Positions 15,011-23,907 of a DNA stretch of 29,370 bases are shown piece after piece. Both the position numbers and the translations under genes were made by a program. Position 1 is the first letter of the stretch. The number at the start of each line of letters is the position of its first letter. The stretch comes from Myxococcales bacterium. GTDB taxonomy: Bacteria > Myxococcota_A > Polyangia > Nannocystales > Nannocystaceae. The DNA lies in the NCBI GenBank assembly GCA_020633315.1, contig JACKDV010000043.1:1-29370 (forward strand). The letters are read 5' to 3'. The notes beneath the pieces were generated by a model, which saw only the letters and a program-made list of their open reading frames with translations, was not told the DNA's origin and did not search any database.

Positions 15011-18000
15011 TGATATACCGAATTCCCGTCGTCGGTGCAGCGCTGCCTCCTCCTCTCCGATGCATCGACCTGGATCCAACAACAGGACGGCGGAAGGGCA
15101 GTCGCATCTGCCAGGAAGCACAGCAGAGGCACACCGGAGGCAACTTCTCTTGTCCGGGTGGATGCAACAAAGCCGCATTCCTCTACCCGAGAAAGTGGAG
15201 AAAGAACGGCAAGGACTTTCACTTCCACCAAGGGATTGACATCGGCAGAGAACCCTACATTGCCATCAGATCCGTCACCGGCGGCACTGCCGTCGTCGTG
15301 CTTCGCGAGTACCGATCTGGATGGAGCAACTACGGGAAGCTCGTGGTCGTCGATGCGGATGATTTCCCGTACTTCTTCCTTTACGCACACTGCGATTCCA
15401 TCAGCGAGGATGTATTCGAGGGGGCGAGGATCGCTGAGGGACAGGTGATCGCCAAAGTCGGCAACACCTTCTACAACAGCAATAACCCAGTGGCGACGTT
15501 CTCATCGCCTCCTCACCTGCACTTCGAGGTCCTGACGAGCCTGAAACCAGGAATTCGTGGCAAGGAGACTCAACTAGGCGAAGACCGGACTCGGGATGGA
15601 AGCCTCGAGCAACCGAGACTCGACCCTCTGCACATCCTGGAGATGCTCGGCCCCTGGGGGATGAAGGCCGTGTTCCGGCCACAGGGAGACGAGATGATCG
15701 CCGACGACCTGTCTGGATATCATGAAGAGGTCGAAGAATCCCCGCACGGCGGCTTCTTCCCCCTTGGCGCCAACAACCACTGGCACGGTGGCGTACACCT
15801 CCCGACCATCGCAGGCACCAACCTCGTCGCCCCCTTCGACGCGACCATCGTCGCGGCCCGCCTCGACCCCGACCCAAAGTCCGCCATCGCCTTCGAGGGC
15901 AGCCTGAACTTCATCCTCTTGCGCCATGAGGTCAGCCCCGCCCACTACGAGATGTTCCGCCGAAACGACCCCGAGTGGGTCGAGCCGACGCCTCCCGCCA
16001 AGGCCAAGGATCGCGCAGTGGGCCTCAAGTCCCGCTGCGCCAACGAGCCCGAGGACGTCAAGGCCGTCAAGCGCAAGCTGTGGGAGCATCGGCGTGACGA
16101 TGGCCAGCCCTTCTACGATCCGGGCTGGGATGGAGGCACCGAGCCCCCCGACCTCCAGGAAGGCACGATTCGCGGGAATCTCCGCAAAGTCCTCAAGCGC
16201 GCGATCATGGACTTCCAGGGGCAGCGAGTCCCGAAGATCGTGAGGGAGGACGGCTCGGTCTCTACCTTGAAGCCCGACGGCGTGGTCGACATCCCGGGTC
16301 GAACCTGGACGGCGCTGCACGACGGCTCGCCCCCTACGGAGCCCACGAGCCCAGACCCCGAGTCGCCCGCGGAGCCCGATGCCCCGTCGTCGCCAACGAC
16401 CGACCCCAAGCGGACGCTCTACTGTCTACTGATGCACCTGCAGCCGCTTGCGATCACCAACGCCTTGGCCGAGCGCTTCGAGTGGCTGTCACGGGTCAGA
16501 CTCACCCCGGAGCCCGAGCCCTCCGCGCCTCCGAAAGAGGACGACGAGGCCGAGGACGAAGCGGAGCAACAGCGCGAGGACGACCTGGCCGAGGCGAAGG
16601 GCCACACGATCACGGCGGCAGTCGGTGCCCCGAGCAAGGACGGCGACCCGGCGGCCAACCTCGTGGACGATGTGACGTGGGTCCACCAGCGGCTCATCCG
16701 CTTCGGCTACGCCGAGGGCCCCCCTTCCAGCCTGTGCTCCGAGCCCCTCATCGACGCCATCCGCCGGTTCCAGAACGCCCACCACAAGTCGTTCAAGACG
16801 ACGGGCAAGGGGGATGGTCGCGTCGACGTCAAGGGTGACACGGTGACCAAGCTGCGGATGACCAAGGCCGAGCTCGAGCGCACCAAGGCCAAGGGCGGCA
16901 AGGGCAAGCCGAGCAAGCCCACAGTCGATCCGGCCCTCGCGGCGCTGGCCCGCGAGCGCCACGCCGACGGCCTCGCCAAGGTCATGGTGGGCCTCGACGT
17001 GAAGGTCAGCAGCGGCGAGACGCTGTGGCCCTCGGGTCAGGCGCGAGGCTACTCGCTCGACGATGGCTCGTTGCCCATGCTCGACCAGATCCACTGGGAG
17101 ATCTTCTCCGAGCACCTGCTCGTGACCGACTGGGACGACCCCATCGAGGACACCGACGACGATCTGCGCGCCGACCTGCCCAAGAAGCTGGTGGAGTGGG
17201 TCGAGCTCGACTCGCCACAGCTACACAAGGACGGGCTGCTGAGCACCGAGGAAGTGCGGAGCTTCTATCGGACACGCGGCGAGCTAGTGCGGCGGACCCC
17301 GTGTCGCTTCACCAACCACTGGGGCCTGGACGTGGACAAGGCCGTCGTCCGCCTCGAGCAGATGGGCTACGACACCACCGGGCTCGCCGACCAGCTGCGC
17401 CCGATGATGTGGTGGGACGAAGCCGCGGAGGTCCTGCCCCCGACCAAGCTCGTGTGGCATTACAACCCGGTCGAGCTGCTGGGGCAGTACGCGCGCTACC
17501 TCGAGGAGCTGCGGCCCATCGAGCCCGGCGACCCCGCGACGGAGCCGACGCTGGTGGTGTGGGTGTACTACGCCGATGGCCAGCCCATGCCCGACATGGC
17601 CGTGGACCTGCTCGATGGCATCCAGGTAGTGCGCACCGTGAGCACGCGGCCCGATGGCTCGGCGTGGTTCCACGCGGTGCCGCTCGGAACCTACGGAGTT
17701 CTGGCGAAGGACCCTGGCCACGAGCTGCACGAGGCGGTCGTCGTGGCCATGCCCTCCGCGGACGAGCACAACGAGTTGGAGATCTACACGGAGGTCCCGG
17801 GGCCACCTCTCGAGCGCGGTACGATCGAGGTACAGGTTCGCAAGTACACCGGGACGATCGCGGGCAGCGGCATCGAGGTGTGGCTCGAGCACGACGAGGT
17901 GGGACCGGTCACCAACGGCTACACCGAGCACGGGAAGGTGCGCTTCGAGGACATCGTGCACGGGGCCTACACACTGCGGGCCGATCGAGCCGAGCCCGTT

Positions 18001-18558
18001 TCGGTGGTGCTGGATCGGAAGATGCGCCGCGCACCGACGATCAAGCTCCCGCGCCCCATCCTCCCCTTGCGAATGCGCGTGTCCATCGATGGCGCCCCGG
18101 GGGCTGGACTCGAGGTCGTGATCACGCGGAAGGAAGAGGAAATCGCCCGTGGGCTGACCCATGCCGACGGGGTCGCGGATTTCGACGTGCCCGCGGGTCA
18201 CTACCGCGCCAGCGTGGGGGGCCACGGTCGCTCGGTCTCGGCACGAGAGGACGTGGTCAACGACTTCGCGCTGAAGATCCGCAGCAAGGACGGACCCGTG
18301 CCCATGCCGCCGGACGGGACGTTGATCGTCTCGGTCAGCCGCCACGAGGACGACGAGCCACGGCGTGGGGCCTGGGTGTCCGTGGCCGATGACGGCCGAG
18401 GGATCTTCGAGTTGGCGAACACCGACGACGACGGCGACGCGACCTTCGAGCTGCCCCCCGGGGACTACCTCGTGGACGCAGAAGGGGCCGACTCGTCCTG
18501 GCTTGCACGGGTCGAGGCTGCCGCCGTCTGTGCCCTGAGCATCGAGGTGGACGAGTAG
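15007..18558 (+). CDS. Large M23 peptidase / peptidoglycan-binding protein, candidate T6SS effector
   Basis: 1183 residues. No signal peptide is seen, as expected for T6SS cargo. Residues about 40-215 form a complete M23 (LytM) metallopeptidase with zinc ligands His74 and Asp78 (HQGID) and His170/His172 (HLH), plus His128 (YAH): a predicted peptidoglycan endopeptidase. Residues about 220-700 look like a second M23 fold split by two peptidoglycan-binding-like inserts (about 346-440 and 553-620); its metal site is altered (HGGVH 260-264, LMH 475-477, QIH 694-696). Residues about 700-825 are unassigned but contain a WHYNPVELL motif. Residues about 826-1180 hold about four carboxypeptidase-regulatory/Ig-like beta repeats. 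Start: GTG at 15007 or ATG at 15010, both overlapping the previous stop, with AGGGAA 8-11 nt upstream. The first 600 nt are lower in GC than the rest. Confidence 0.88.
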   Translation: MMIYRIPVVGAALPPPLRCIDLDPTTGRRKGSRICQEAQQRHTGGNFSCPGGCNKAAFLYPRKWRKNGKDFHFHQGIDIGREPYIAIRSVTGGTAVVVLREYRSGWSNYGKLVVVDADDFPYFFLYAHCDSISEDVFEGARIAEGQVIAKVGNTFYNSNNPVATFSSPPHLHFEVLTSLKPGIRGKETQLGEDRTRDGSLEQPRLDPLHILEMLGPWGMKAVFRPQGDEMIADDLSGYHEEVEESPHGGFFPLGANNHWHGGVHLPTIAGTNLVAPFDATIVAARLDPDPKSAIAFEGSLNFILLRHEVSPAHYEMFRRNDPEWVEPTPPAKAKDRAVGLKSRCANEPEDVKAVKRKLWEHRRDDGQPFYDPGWDGGTEPPDLQEGTIRGNLRKVLKRAIMDFQGQRVPKIVREDGSVSTLKPDGVVDIPGRTWTALHDGSPPTEPTSPDPESPAEPDAPSSPTTDPKRTLYCLLMHLQPLAITNALAERFEWLSRVRLTPEPEPSAPPKEDDEAEDEAEQQREDDLAEAKGHTITAAVGAPSKDGDPAANLVDDVTWVHQRLIRFGYAEGPPSSLCSEPLIDAIRRFQNAHHKSFKTTGKGDGRVDVKGDTVTKLRMTKAELERTKAKGGKGKPSKPTVDPALAALARERHADGLAKVMVGLDVKVSSGETLWPSGQARGYSLDDGSLPMLDQIHWEIFSEHLLVTDWDDPIEDTDDDLRADLPKKLVEWVELDSPQLHKDGLLSTEEVRSFYRTRGELVRRTPCRFTNHWGLDVDKAVVRLEQMGYDTTGLADQLRPMMWWDEAAEVLPPTKLVWHYNPVELLGQYARYLEELRPIEPGDPATEPTLVVWVYYADGQPMPDMAVDLLDGIQVVRTVSTRPDGSAWFHAVPLGTYGVLAKDPGHELHEAVVVAMPSADEHNELEIYTEVPGPPLERGTIEVQVRKYTGTIAGSGIEVWLEHDEVGPVTNGYTEHGKVRFEDIVHGAYTLRADRAEPVSVVLDRKMRRAPTIKLPRPILPLRMRVSIDGAPGAGLEVVITRKEEEIARGLTHADGVADFDVPAGHYRASVGGHGRSVSAREDVVNDFALKIRSKDGPVPMPPDGTLIVSVSRHEDDEPRRGAWVSVADDGRGIFELANTDDDGDATFELPPGDYLVDAEGADSSWLARVEAAAVCALSIEVDE

Positions 18559-18562
18559 CCCC

Positions 18563-21500
18563 ATGCCCACCGCCTCCAAGTGGCTCGACCTGGTGATCGG
18601 CCTCGATCTCCACTTCGAGATCGTCCCCCCGTCTCCCTCGCCGATCCCGTTCCCACACCCGTTCGTGGGCGTGATCTTCGATCCATTCGGGATGGTGGTC
18701 GACGAGCTGATCGGCGCGGGCATGGCCCTGCTGGGCGCTCCGCCGCCGCCCGGTCCCGTGCTGGTGGGTGGGGTGCCGGCCACGGCCACGGGGGACGAGG
18801 CGTCGATGCCGACCGGTCACATCCTGCTGCCGCCCGGAGTCTCGTGGGCGCCGATTCCCAAGGTGCCGATCCCGGGCGCGCCCGGTCGAAAGGCGCCGCT
18901 GCCCGACCTGCCGCTGCCGCCCACAGGCGACGCGATGCTACTGTTCGGCAGTCAGACCGTGCAGTGGCGCGGCGGCCGAGCGGTACGCATGGGCGACCCG
19001 GCGCTTTCCTGCTCCGACCCCGTCCGCCTGCCCACCTCCTTCGTGGTCAACAGCGGCCCCGTCAATGTGTTGGTCGGAGGCCCGCCCGCGCTGGACTGGA
19101 TGAGCCTGGCCACGGCGGCGGGCTTTCGGCTGCTGCGCACCAAGTGGGCGTCGAAGCTCCTGCACGCGGGCGTCGAGAAATTCGTGCCCAAGCGCTTCAA
19201 CCGGGCGCGCGACTTCCTGCACGACGCGGCGTGCTTCTTCACGGGCCACCCCGTCAACGTGGTCAACGGCAGCCTGGTCACCACCTGGGAGGACGTCTCG
19301 TTGCCGGGGCCGGTCCCGCTGACCTTCACCCGTCGCTACCGCTCGAGCTTCTGCAGCCGCGACTCGGTGCTCGGCCACGGCTGGGCCCACAACCTCGACC
19401 AGCAGGTGTGGCTCGAGAACGGGCGCGTCGTCGTCCTCACCGAGGACGGTCGCGAGCTCGAATTCGACACATGGGACCGGCACGACCGAGCGATGCGCAA
19501 GGGGGACGAGATCTTCGATCCCGTCAGCCGCCTCACCCTACGGGCGCTCGGCCAGTTCCGCTGGGAGCTCGAGAGCCACGACGGGCTCATCCGCGACTTC
19601 GCGCCCGTGCCAGACGAGTCGTCCGAGGGCCGGGCGCGAGGGCTCGCCCGCCTGCACCGGATCCGCAACCGGGCCGGCGACGCGATCACGCTGCGCTACG
19701 AGGGTGGCAAGCTGTCGGAGGTCATCGACTGCGGCGGGCGACGAGTCGTCTTCGAGCACGACCGCGACGGGCGGCTGTCGTTCATCTGGCTGCCCGCCCC
19801 CAACGGCGAGGGCATGCGGCAGCATGCGGCCTTCGAGTACTCGTCGCAGGGCGACCTGGTGGTGGCCAGCGACGCGGTGGGCAAGGCGGTGCGCTTCCGC
19901 TACGACCGCCACAACCTCGTGCAGGAGACCGATCGCAACGGCCTGCGCTTCTACTTCGACTACGAGGGCGTAGGCGACTTCGCGAGGGTGATCCGCACCT
20001 GGGGCGACGGTGGCCTCTACGACCACGTGCTCACCTACGATGTGCAGGGGCGGCGAACGATCGTGGAGGACTCGCTGGGTCACCCCACGGTGTACGAGTG
20101 GGGGGCCTATGGGGTGGTTACTGCCGTGACCAACGCCCGCGGTGAGACGACGCGCTACGAGCACGACGACCGACTACGGCGGACCGCGACGATCGGCGCG
20201 ATGGGGCATGCCGAGCGCGTCGAGTACGACGAGCGCAGCAACCCCGTGCGCATGGTGGCGCCCGGCGGGGCGCAGACCTTCATCGAGTACGACGAGCACG
20301 ACCAGCCGCTCGCGCTGACCACCCCACGCGGCGGGCGATGGCGCTGGAGCTACGACGCACTAGGCCGGCTCACCTCCGAGGTCGACCCACTCGGTGCCCA
20401 GACCCTCTACCGCTACGAGGGCGGCCGGCTGGTGGCGGTGGACGACCCCGCGGGCGCCCGCACCCAGCTCGCCTACGACGCTGCGGGCAACCTCGAGCGC
20501 GTCACCCACCCCGACGGTACCACGCAGCACTGGGAGCACGACGCCCTCGGCCGCGCCGTCGCGGAGATCGACGCCAAGGGCAACCGCCGCGTGTGGGCCT
20601 TCGACGGGGCGGGCCGAGTCGTCCGCGTCGAGGAGCCCGACGGTAACATTCGCCAGCTCGAGTACGACGGCGAGGGCAACGTGGTCCGGGCCGTCGACCG
20701 CCTCCGCGAGCTCCGCTTCACCTACCAGGGCCTGGGCAAGCCCACCTCGCGGACGATCGCGGGGACCACCGTGCGCCTCGAGTACGACACCGAGGAGCGG
20801 GTGGTGGCCTTCATGAACGAGAAGGGGCTGCGCTACTGCTTCGAGCGCGACGCCGCGGGTGAAGTGTGCGCCGAGCTGGGCTTCGACGAGGTCCGCAAGC
20901 GCTACCAGCGGGACGCGGCGGGTCGGGTCACCAAGGTACTACGGCCCGGCGTTCGCAAGTGGAGCACCTACGCCTACGACGACGCGGGGCGGGTCACCGA
21001 GGTCACGCACTCCGATGGGCTCACCGAGACCTTCGCGTACGACGAGGACGGGGCGCTCGTCGAGGCGAGCAATCCCGCGGGCACGGTGTGCTTCGAACGC
21101 GACCTGCTCGGGCGCGTAGTGAAGGAGCACTGGGGGCAGAGGTGGGTCGAGTCGCTCTACGACCACCGTGGGCTACGGGTGGGCCTGGCGTCGTCGCTAG
21201 GTGCCCAGCAAGCCTTCACGCGCAACGCGATGGGCGACGTGATGAGCGTAGCCGCCCGGACGGGAGCGCAGCGGTGGGAGGCGGCGATCGAGCGAGATGG
21301 GCTGGGGCTGGAGATCGATCGCCAGCTTCCGGGAGGTGCCCGCTCGTACTGGTGGCGCGACCGCCTGGGCCGGCCCACGCAGCACTGGGTGGGTCGCGAC
21401 GAGCAGCGCAGCCGGGGTCGCAGGTACAGCTGGGGCCTCGACGGCCAGCTCGGCGAGCTCGTCGAGGAGGGCCAGGGGTCGTTCGCCTTCGAGCACGACG

Positions 21501-22681
21501 GGCGCGGTTTCTTGGTGAGCACACGGCAGCCCAGCGGCCGGGTCGATCTGCGGGTACCCGACGAGGTGGGCAACCTCTTCCGCGCTGCCGACCGCAGTGA
21601 TCGTGAGTTCGGGCCGACGGGCGAGCTGCGCAAGGAGACCACGCCCGAGGGGGTTCGCACCTACCGCTACGACCCCGAGGGTAACCTCGTGTCACGCGAG
21701 GATCCCAACGGCGGCACGTGGAGCTACGCGTGGGACGGCGCGGGGCGCCTGGCGAAGGTCACCCGGCCCGACGAGACCGAGGTTTGCTTCGAGTACGACG
21801 CGCTGGGTCGACGCGTGCGCAAGGTCGTCGGCCAAGAGGAGGTCTCGTGGGTGTGGCACGGCTCGACCATGCTCCACGAGCTGCGGAGCTCGGGGCCGTC
21901 CGAGGCGGAGGTCGTCACCTGGGTCTTCGACGCCGATCACCCCGCGCCCGCGGCCCGACTCGGGGCGTCGGGCGTCCACAGCATCGTCACGGACCACCTC
22001 GGGACGCCGCTGTGTGCCCTGGACGAGGCGGGCGAGACCGCGTGGCAGGCCGCCGTCGATGCCTGGGGCCGCACCAGCACGGCCGGCGAGGGCACGCTGT
22101 GCCCGTGGCGGTTCCCGGGGCAGTACGCCGACGAGGAGACCGGGCTCTACTACAACCGCTTCCGCTACTATGATCCGGGGCAAGGGCAGTACCTGAGCCT
22201 CGATCCGATCGGGCTGGCGGGGGGGCTTCATCTCCGCGCATACGTCGATGATCCCAGCATCTGTCTTGATCCGCTTGGCCTATCGAAGTCAAAGAGCTAT
22301 TCGGGGGAGAATCCAGGGCGACGTGATCCTCGCCTCGGAGGGTTCATCCAAGGCGTCGGACCAGATGAGATCGCCGCCTTGAACCGCCGTTTTGGCGGAA
22401 GCACTACGCTCACCGGAAGCATCGAGTCCGTGTTGGCCAGCGCCTCAAGATATGAGGGTTTCTTCAAGAAATCCGCAGCAATCGTGCGGGAGATAGCTGG
22501 TCGCCACCTCTTCGACAACGGAAACAAACGCACCGCGAACGCAGTGTTCGATTTACTCCGTTCCAGGAACGGAGTCATGAGCGGTGCATCTCCAGACGCA
22601 GTCCGAAAGATCATCAATCGCGTTGCGCAGGGCGAGATGGCCGATGTCGCGAAGATCGCCCAGGAATTGAGAGGATTCTAG
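18563..22681 (+). CDS. PAAR-like RHS polymorphic toxin with C-terminal Doc-type Fic domain
   Basis: 1372 residues. The N-terminal region (about 55-180) has PAAR-like repeats (GPVLVGGVPATATGD 64-78; VQWRGGRAVRMGD 133-145) that would cap a VgrG spike. About 226-300 is a DUF6531-type RHS entry, starting with GHPVNVVNGSL. About 300-1180 holds YD repeats that build the RHS shell. The RHS core ends with DPIGL (1214-1218) through DPLGL (1236-1240), the usual self-cleavage border. The last 132 residues are a complete Doc-like domain: GPDEIAALN, then HLFDNGNKRTANAVFDLL (from His1315), then a C-terminal helix. Doc of phage P1 phosphorylates EF-Tu and stops translation, so the released tip is a predicted translation-blocking kinase. 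The motif has GNKR where Doc has ANKR, and Asn at the metal-binding Asp/Asn position. No signal peptide. VgrG lies downstream. Confidence 0.93.
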   Translation: MPTASKWLDLVIGLDLHFEIVPPSPSPIPFPHPFVGVIFDPFGMVVDELIGAGMALLGAPPPPGPVLVGGVPATATGDEASMPTGHILLPPGVSWAPIPKVPIPGAPGRKAPLPDLPLPPTGDAMLLFGSQTVQWRGGRAVRMGDPALSCSDPVRLPTSFVVNSGPVNVLVGGPPALDWMSLATAAGFRLLRTKWASKLLHAGVEKFVPKRFNRARDFLHDAACFFTGHPVNVVNGSLVTTWEDVSLPGPVPLTFTRRYRSSFCSRDSVLGHGWAHNLDQQVWLENGRVVVLTEDGRELEFDTWDRHDRAMRKGDEIFDPVSRLTLRALGQFRWELESHDGLIRDFAPVPDESSEGRARGLARLHRIRNRAGDAITLRYEGGKLSEVIDCGGRRVVFEHDRDGRLSFIWLPAPNGEGMRQHAAFEYSSQGDLVVASDAVGKAVRFRYDRHNLVQETDRNGLRFYFDYEGVGDFARVIRTWGDGGLYDHVLTYDVQGRRTIVEDSLGHPTVYEWGAYGVVTAVTNARGETTRYEHDDRLRRTATIGAMGHAERVEYDERSNPVRMVAPGGAQTFIEYDEHDQPLALTTPRGGRWRWSYDALGRLTSEVDPLGAQTLYRYEGGRLVAVDDPAGARTQLAYDAAGNLERVTHPDGTTQHWEHDALGRAVAEIDAKGNRRVWAFDGAGRVVRVEEPDGNIRQLEYDGEGNVVRAVDRLRELRFTYQGLGKPTSRTIAGTTVRLEYDTEERVVAFMNEKGLRYCFERDAAGEVCAELGFDEVRKRYQRDAAGRVTKVLRPGVRKWSTYAYDDAGRVTEVTHSDGLTETFAYDEDGALVEASNPAGTVCFERDLLGRVVKEHWGQRWVESLYDHRGLRVGLASSLGAQQAFTRNAMGDVMSVAARTGAQRWEAAIERDGLGLEIDRQLPGGARSYWWRDRLGRPTQHWVGRDEQRSRGRRYSWGLDGQLGELVEEGQGSFAFEHDGRGFLVSTRQPSGRVDLRVPDEVGNLFRAADRSDREFGPTGELRKETTPEGVRTYRYDPEGNLVSREDPNGGTWSYAWDGAGRLAKVTRPDETEVCFEYDALGRRVRKVVGQEEVSWVWHGSTMLHELRSSGPSEAEVVTWVFDADHPAPAARLGASGVHSIVTDHLGTPLCALDEAGETAWQAAVDAWGRTSTAGEGTLCPWRFPGQYADEETGLYYNRFRYYDPGQGQYLSLDPIGLAGGLHLRAYVDDPSICLDPLGLSKSKSYSGENPGRRDPRLGGFIQGVGPDEIAALNRRFGGSTTLTGSIESVLASASRYEGFFKKSAAIVREIAGRHLFDNGNKRTANAVFDLLRSRNGVMSGASPDAVRKIINRVAQGEMADVAKIAQELRGF

Positions 22682-22998
22682 TGGTGAACAAGGAACATAT
22701 CGTGAACGTTGCTTCAGCGCTGGGATTGCCAGCCCCTCTCACCAACTGGTCCGGGGTTGATGCGATCATGCCACTGCTCGAGAAGGCACGCATGGAGGGC
22801 GCGGTCGTGGTCTTGAAACTCGACGGAGAGAGAGGAGTCGGCGACAACGGCCCATACACTGTACTGATCTCCGGCGGGCCGCTGGGAACCGATTTCATCC
22901 GCGCGGATCACCATGACTTGGACGAAGCTCTCATGATCGTGATTTCAAGATACGCTGCCCAGTGCTGGAGCATGCCGCTTCCGCACGAGAGCAAGTAG
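22681..22998 (+). CDS. Predicted immunity protein for the RHS-Doc toxin
   Basis: 105 residues, small, acidic, no signal peptide, so it acts in the cytoplasm where a Doc toxin would act. The GTG at 22681 shares one base with the toxin stop; a second GTG follows at 22684. Family not recognised; it reads as a compact alpha/beta fold (helix 5-15, helix 25-40, strands VVVLKLD and YTVLISG, helix 80-93). It lacks a clear (S/T)xxxE(G/N) Fic-inhibition motif, so it is probably not a VbhA-like antitoxin. Like the toxin tip it is lower in GC than the RHS shell, as expected for a toxin-immunity pair swapped as one cassette. The role rests on position and composition only. Confidence 0.7.
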   Translation: MVNKEHIVNVASALGLPAPLTNWSGVDAIMPLLEKARMEGAVVVLKLDGERGVGDNGPYTVLISGGPLGTDFIRADHHDLDEALMIVISRYAAQCWSMPLPHESK

Positions 22999-23009
22999 GT
23001 GGCCACGGA

Positions 23010-23888
23010 ATGCCCTACTTCGAGCGAGCGATGAACCCCATGTCACTCCGAACACTCCACCCTCCCCGCCTCCTCGCCATGCTGTCCGTGCTGGCCGCCG
23101 TCTCGACCGCCAGGGCCCAGGATCCCACCGATCCAGCAACCGAGACGCCGACGCTCGAGCAGGCCACGGCCGCCCAAGTCCCCGAGGCCAGCGCTCCCCG
23201 GGTCAAGCTCAACGTCCTATCTCGACTCGGCAGCGAGCACGACGTGGTTCGCGACGAGGTCATGACCACGGCCAAGGCTGCGCTGGAGGCCGAGGGCTTC
23301 GAGGTGTCCGAGGACGCACAGATGCTCGTTCACGTCGTGATCAGCCGGCCGAATCCCGATTCCGCGGACTACGTGTTCCAATTCGGCTACTCCCGCTCGG
23401 CCGACGACACTGTGCACCGGCAGGACCTCGTCGAATGTCCCCGCTGTAGCGCCGCGGAGATGCTGGCCGGGATCGACGCGGCCACGCGAGCAGCAGCACG
23501 GCAGCTCCTCGACGACGAGGAAGGTGGAGAGCCAGCCGTCGTTGAGGAGCCGGATCTCACCATCGAGCCGCCCCCCGACGAACCAACGACTGTGGCTCGC
23601 GACCGACCCGAGCGCGACGGGATATGGATGTGGGCGGCGGGAATCGGGGCGACGACCATCGGAGGCTCGGTCACGGTAGGCGCGGTCATTGCGACAGCGA
23701 TGGAGTACGCCGAGTACGACGAGGTCTCGCCGCTCAGCTGGGCACTGCTCGGCTCGGGCGTGGCGGTCACCGCTGTCGGGGGAGCGCTCCTCGGCGTGGG
23801 AACCAAGCGCCGACGAGCCCACGAGGCCCGCCTCGGCCTCACGCCGACCCTCCGAGGCGGCCTGCTCACCCTCAGCGGTCGCTTCTAG
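23010..23888 (+). CDS. Secreted/membrane protein with CxxC motif and Gly-rich transmembrane pair (paralogue B)
   Basis: 292 residues from the ATG at 23010, chosen because AGGTGG lies 7 nt upstream; ATGs at 23031 and 23040 are alternatives that also precede the signal peptide. Signal peptide with likely cleavage after ARA (residue 36). The alpha/beta domain (about 64-170) carries CxxC (Cys143, Cys146); an acidic Pro-rich linker (about 168-203) is followed by two Gly-rich hydrophobic segments (about 206-231 and 243-264), a basic RRRAHEAR turn and a tail ending in Phe. This is the same plan as the protein at 10253-11098. Family not recognised. It lies between the immunity gene and vgrG, so the two copies bracket the lipoprotein and effector genes. 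Confidence 0.75.
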   Translation: MPYFERAMNPMSLRTLHPPRLLAMLSVLAAVSTARAQDPTDPATETPTLEQATAAQVPEASAPRVKLNVLSRLGSEHDVVRDEVMTTAKAALEAEGFEVSEDAQMLVHVVISRPNPDSADYVFQFGYSRSADDTVHRQDLVECPRCSAAEMLAGIDAATRAAARQLLDDEEGGEPAVVEEPDLTIEPPPDEPTTVARDRPERDGIWMWAAGIGATTIGGSVTVGAVIATAMEYAEYDEVSPLSWALLGSGVAVTAVGGALLGVGTKRRRAHEARLGLTPTLRGGLLTLSGRF

Positions 23889-23907
23889 CGGCGGAGGACA
23901 CACCACG

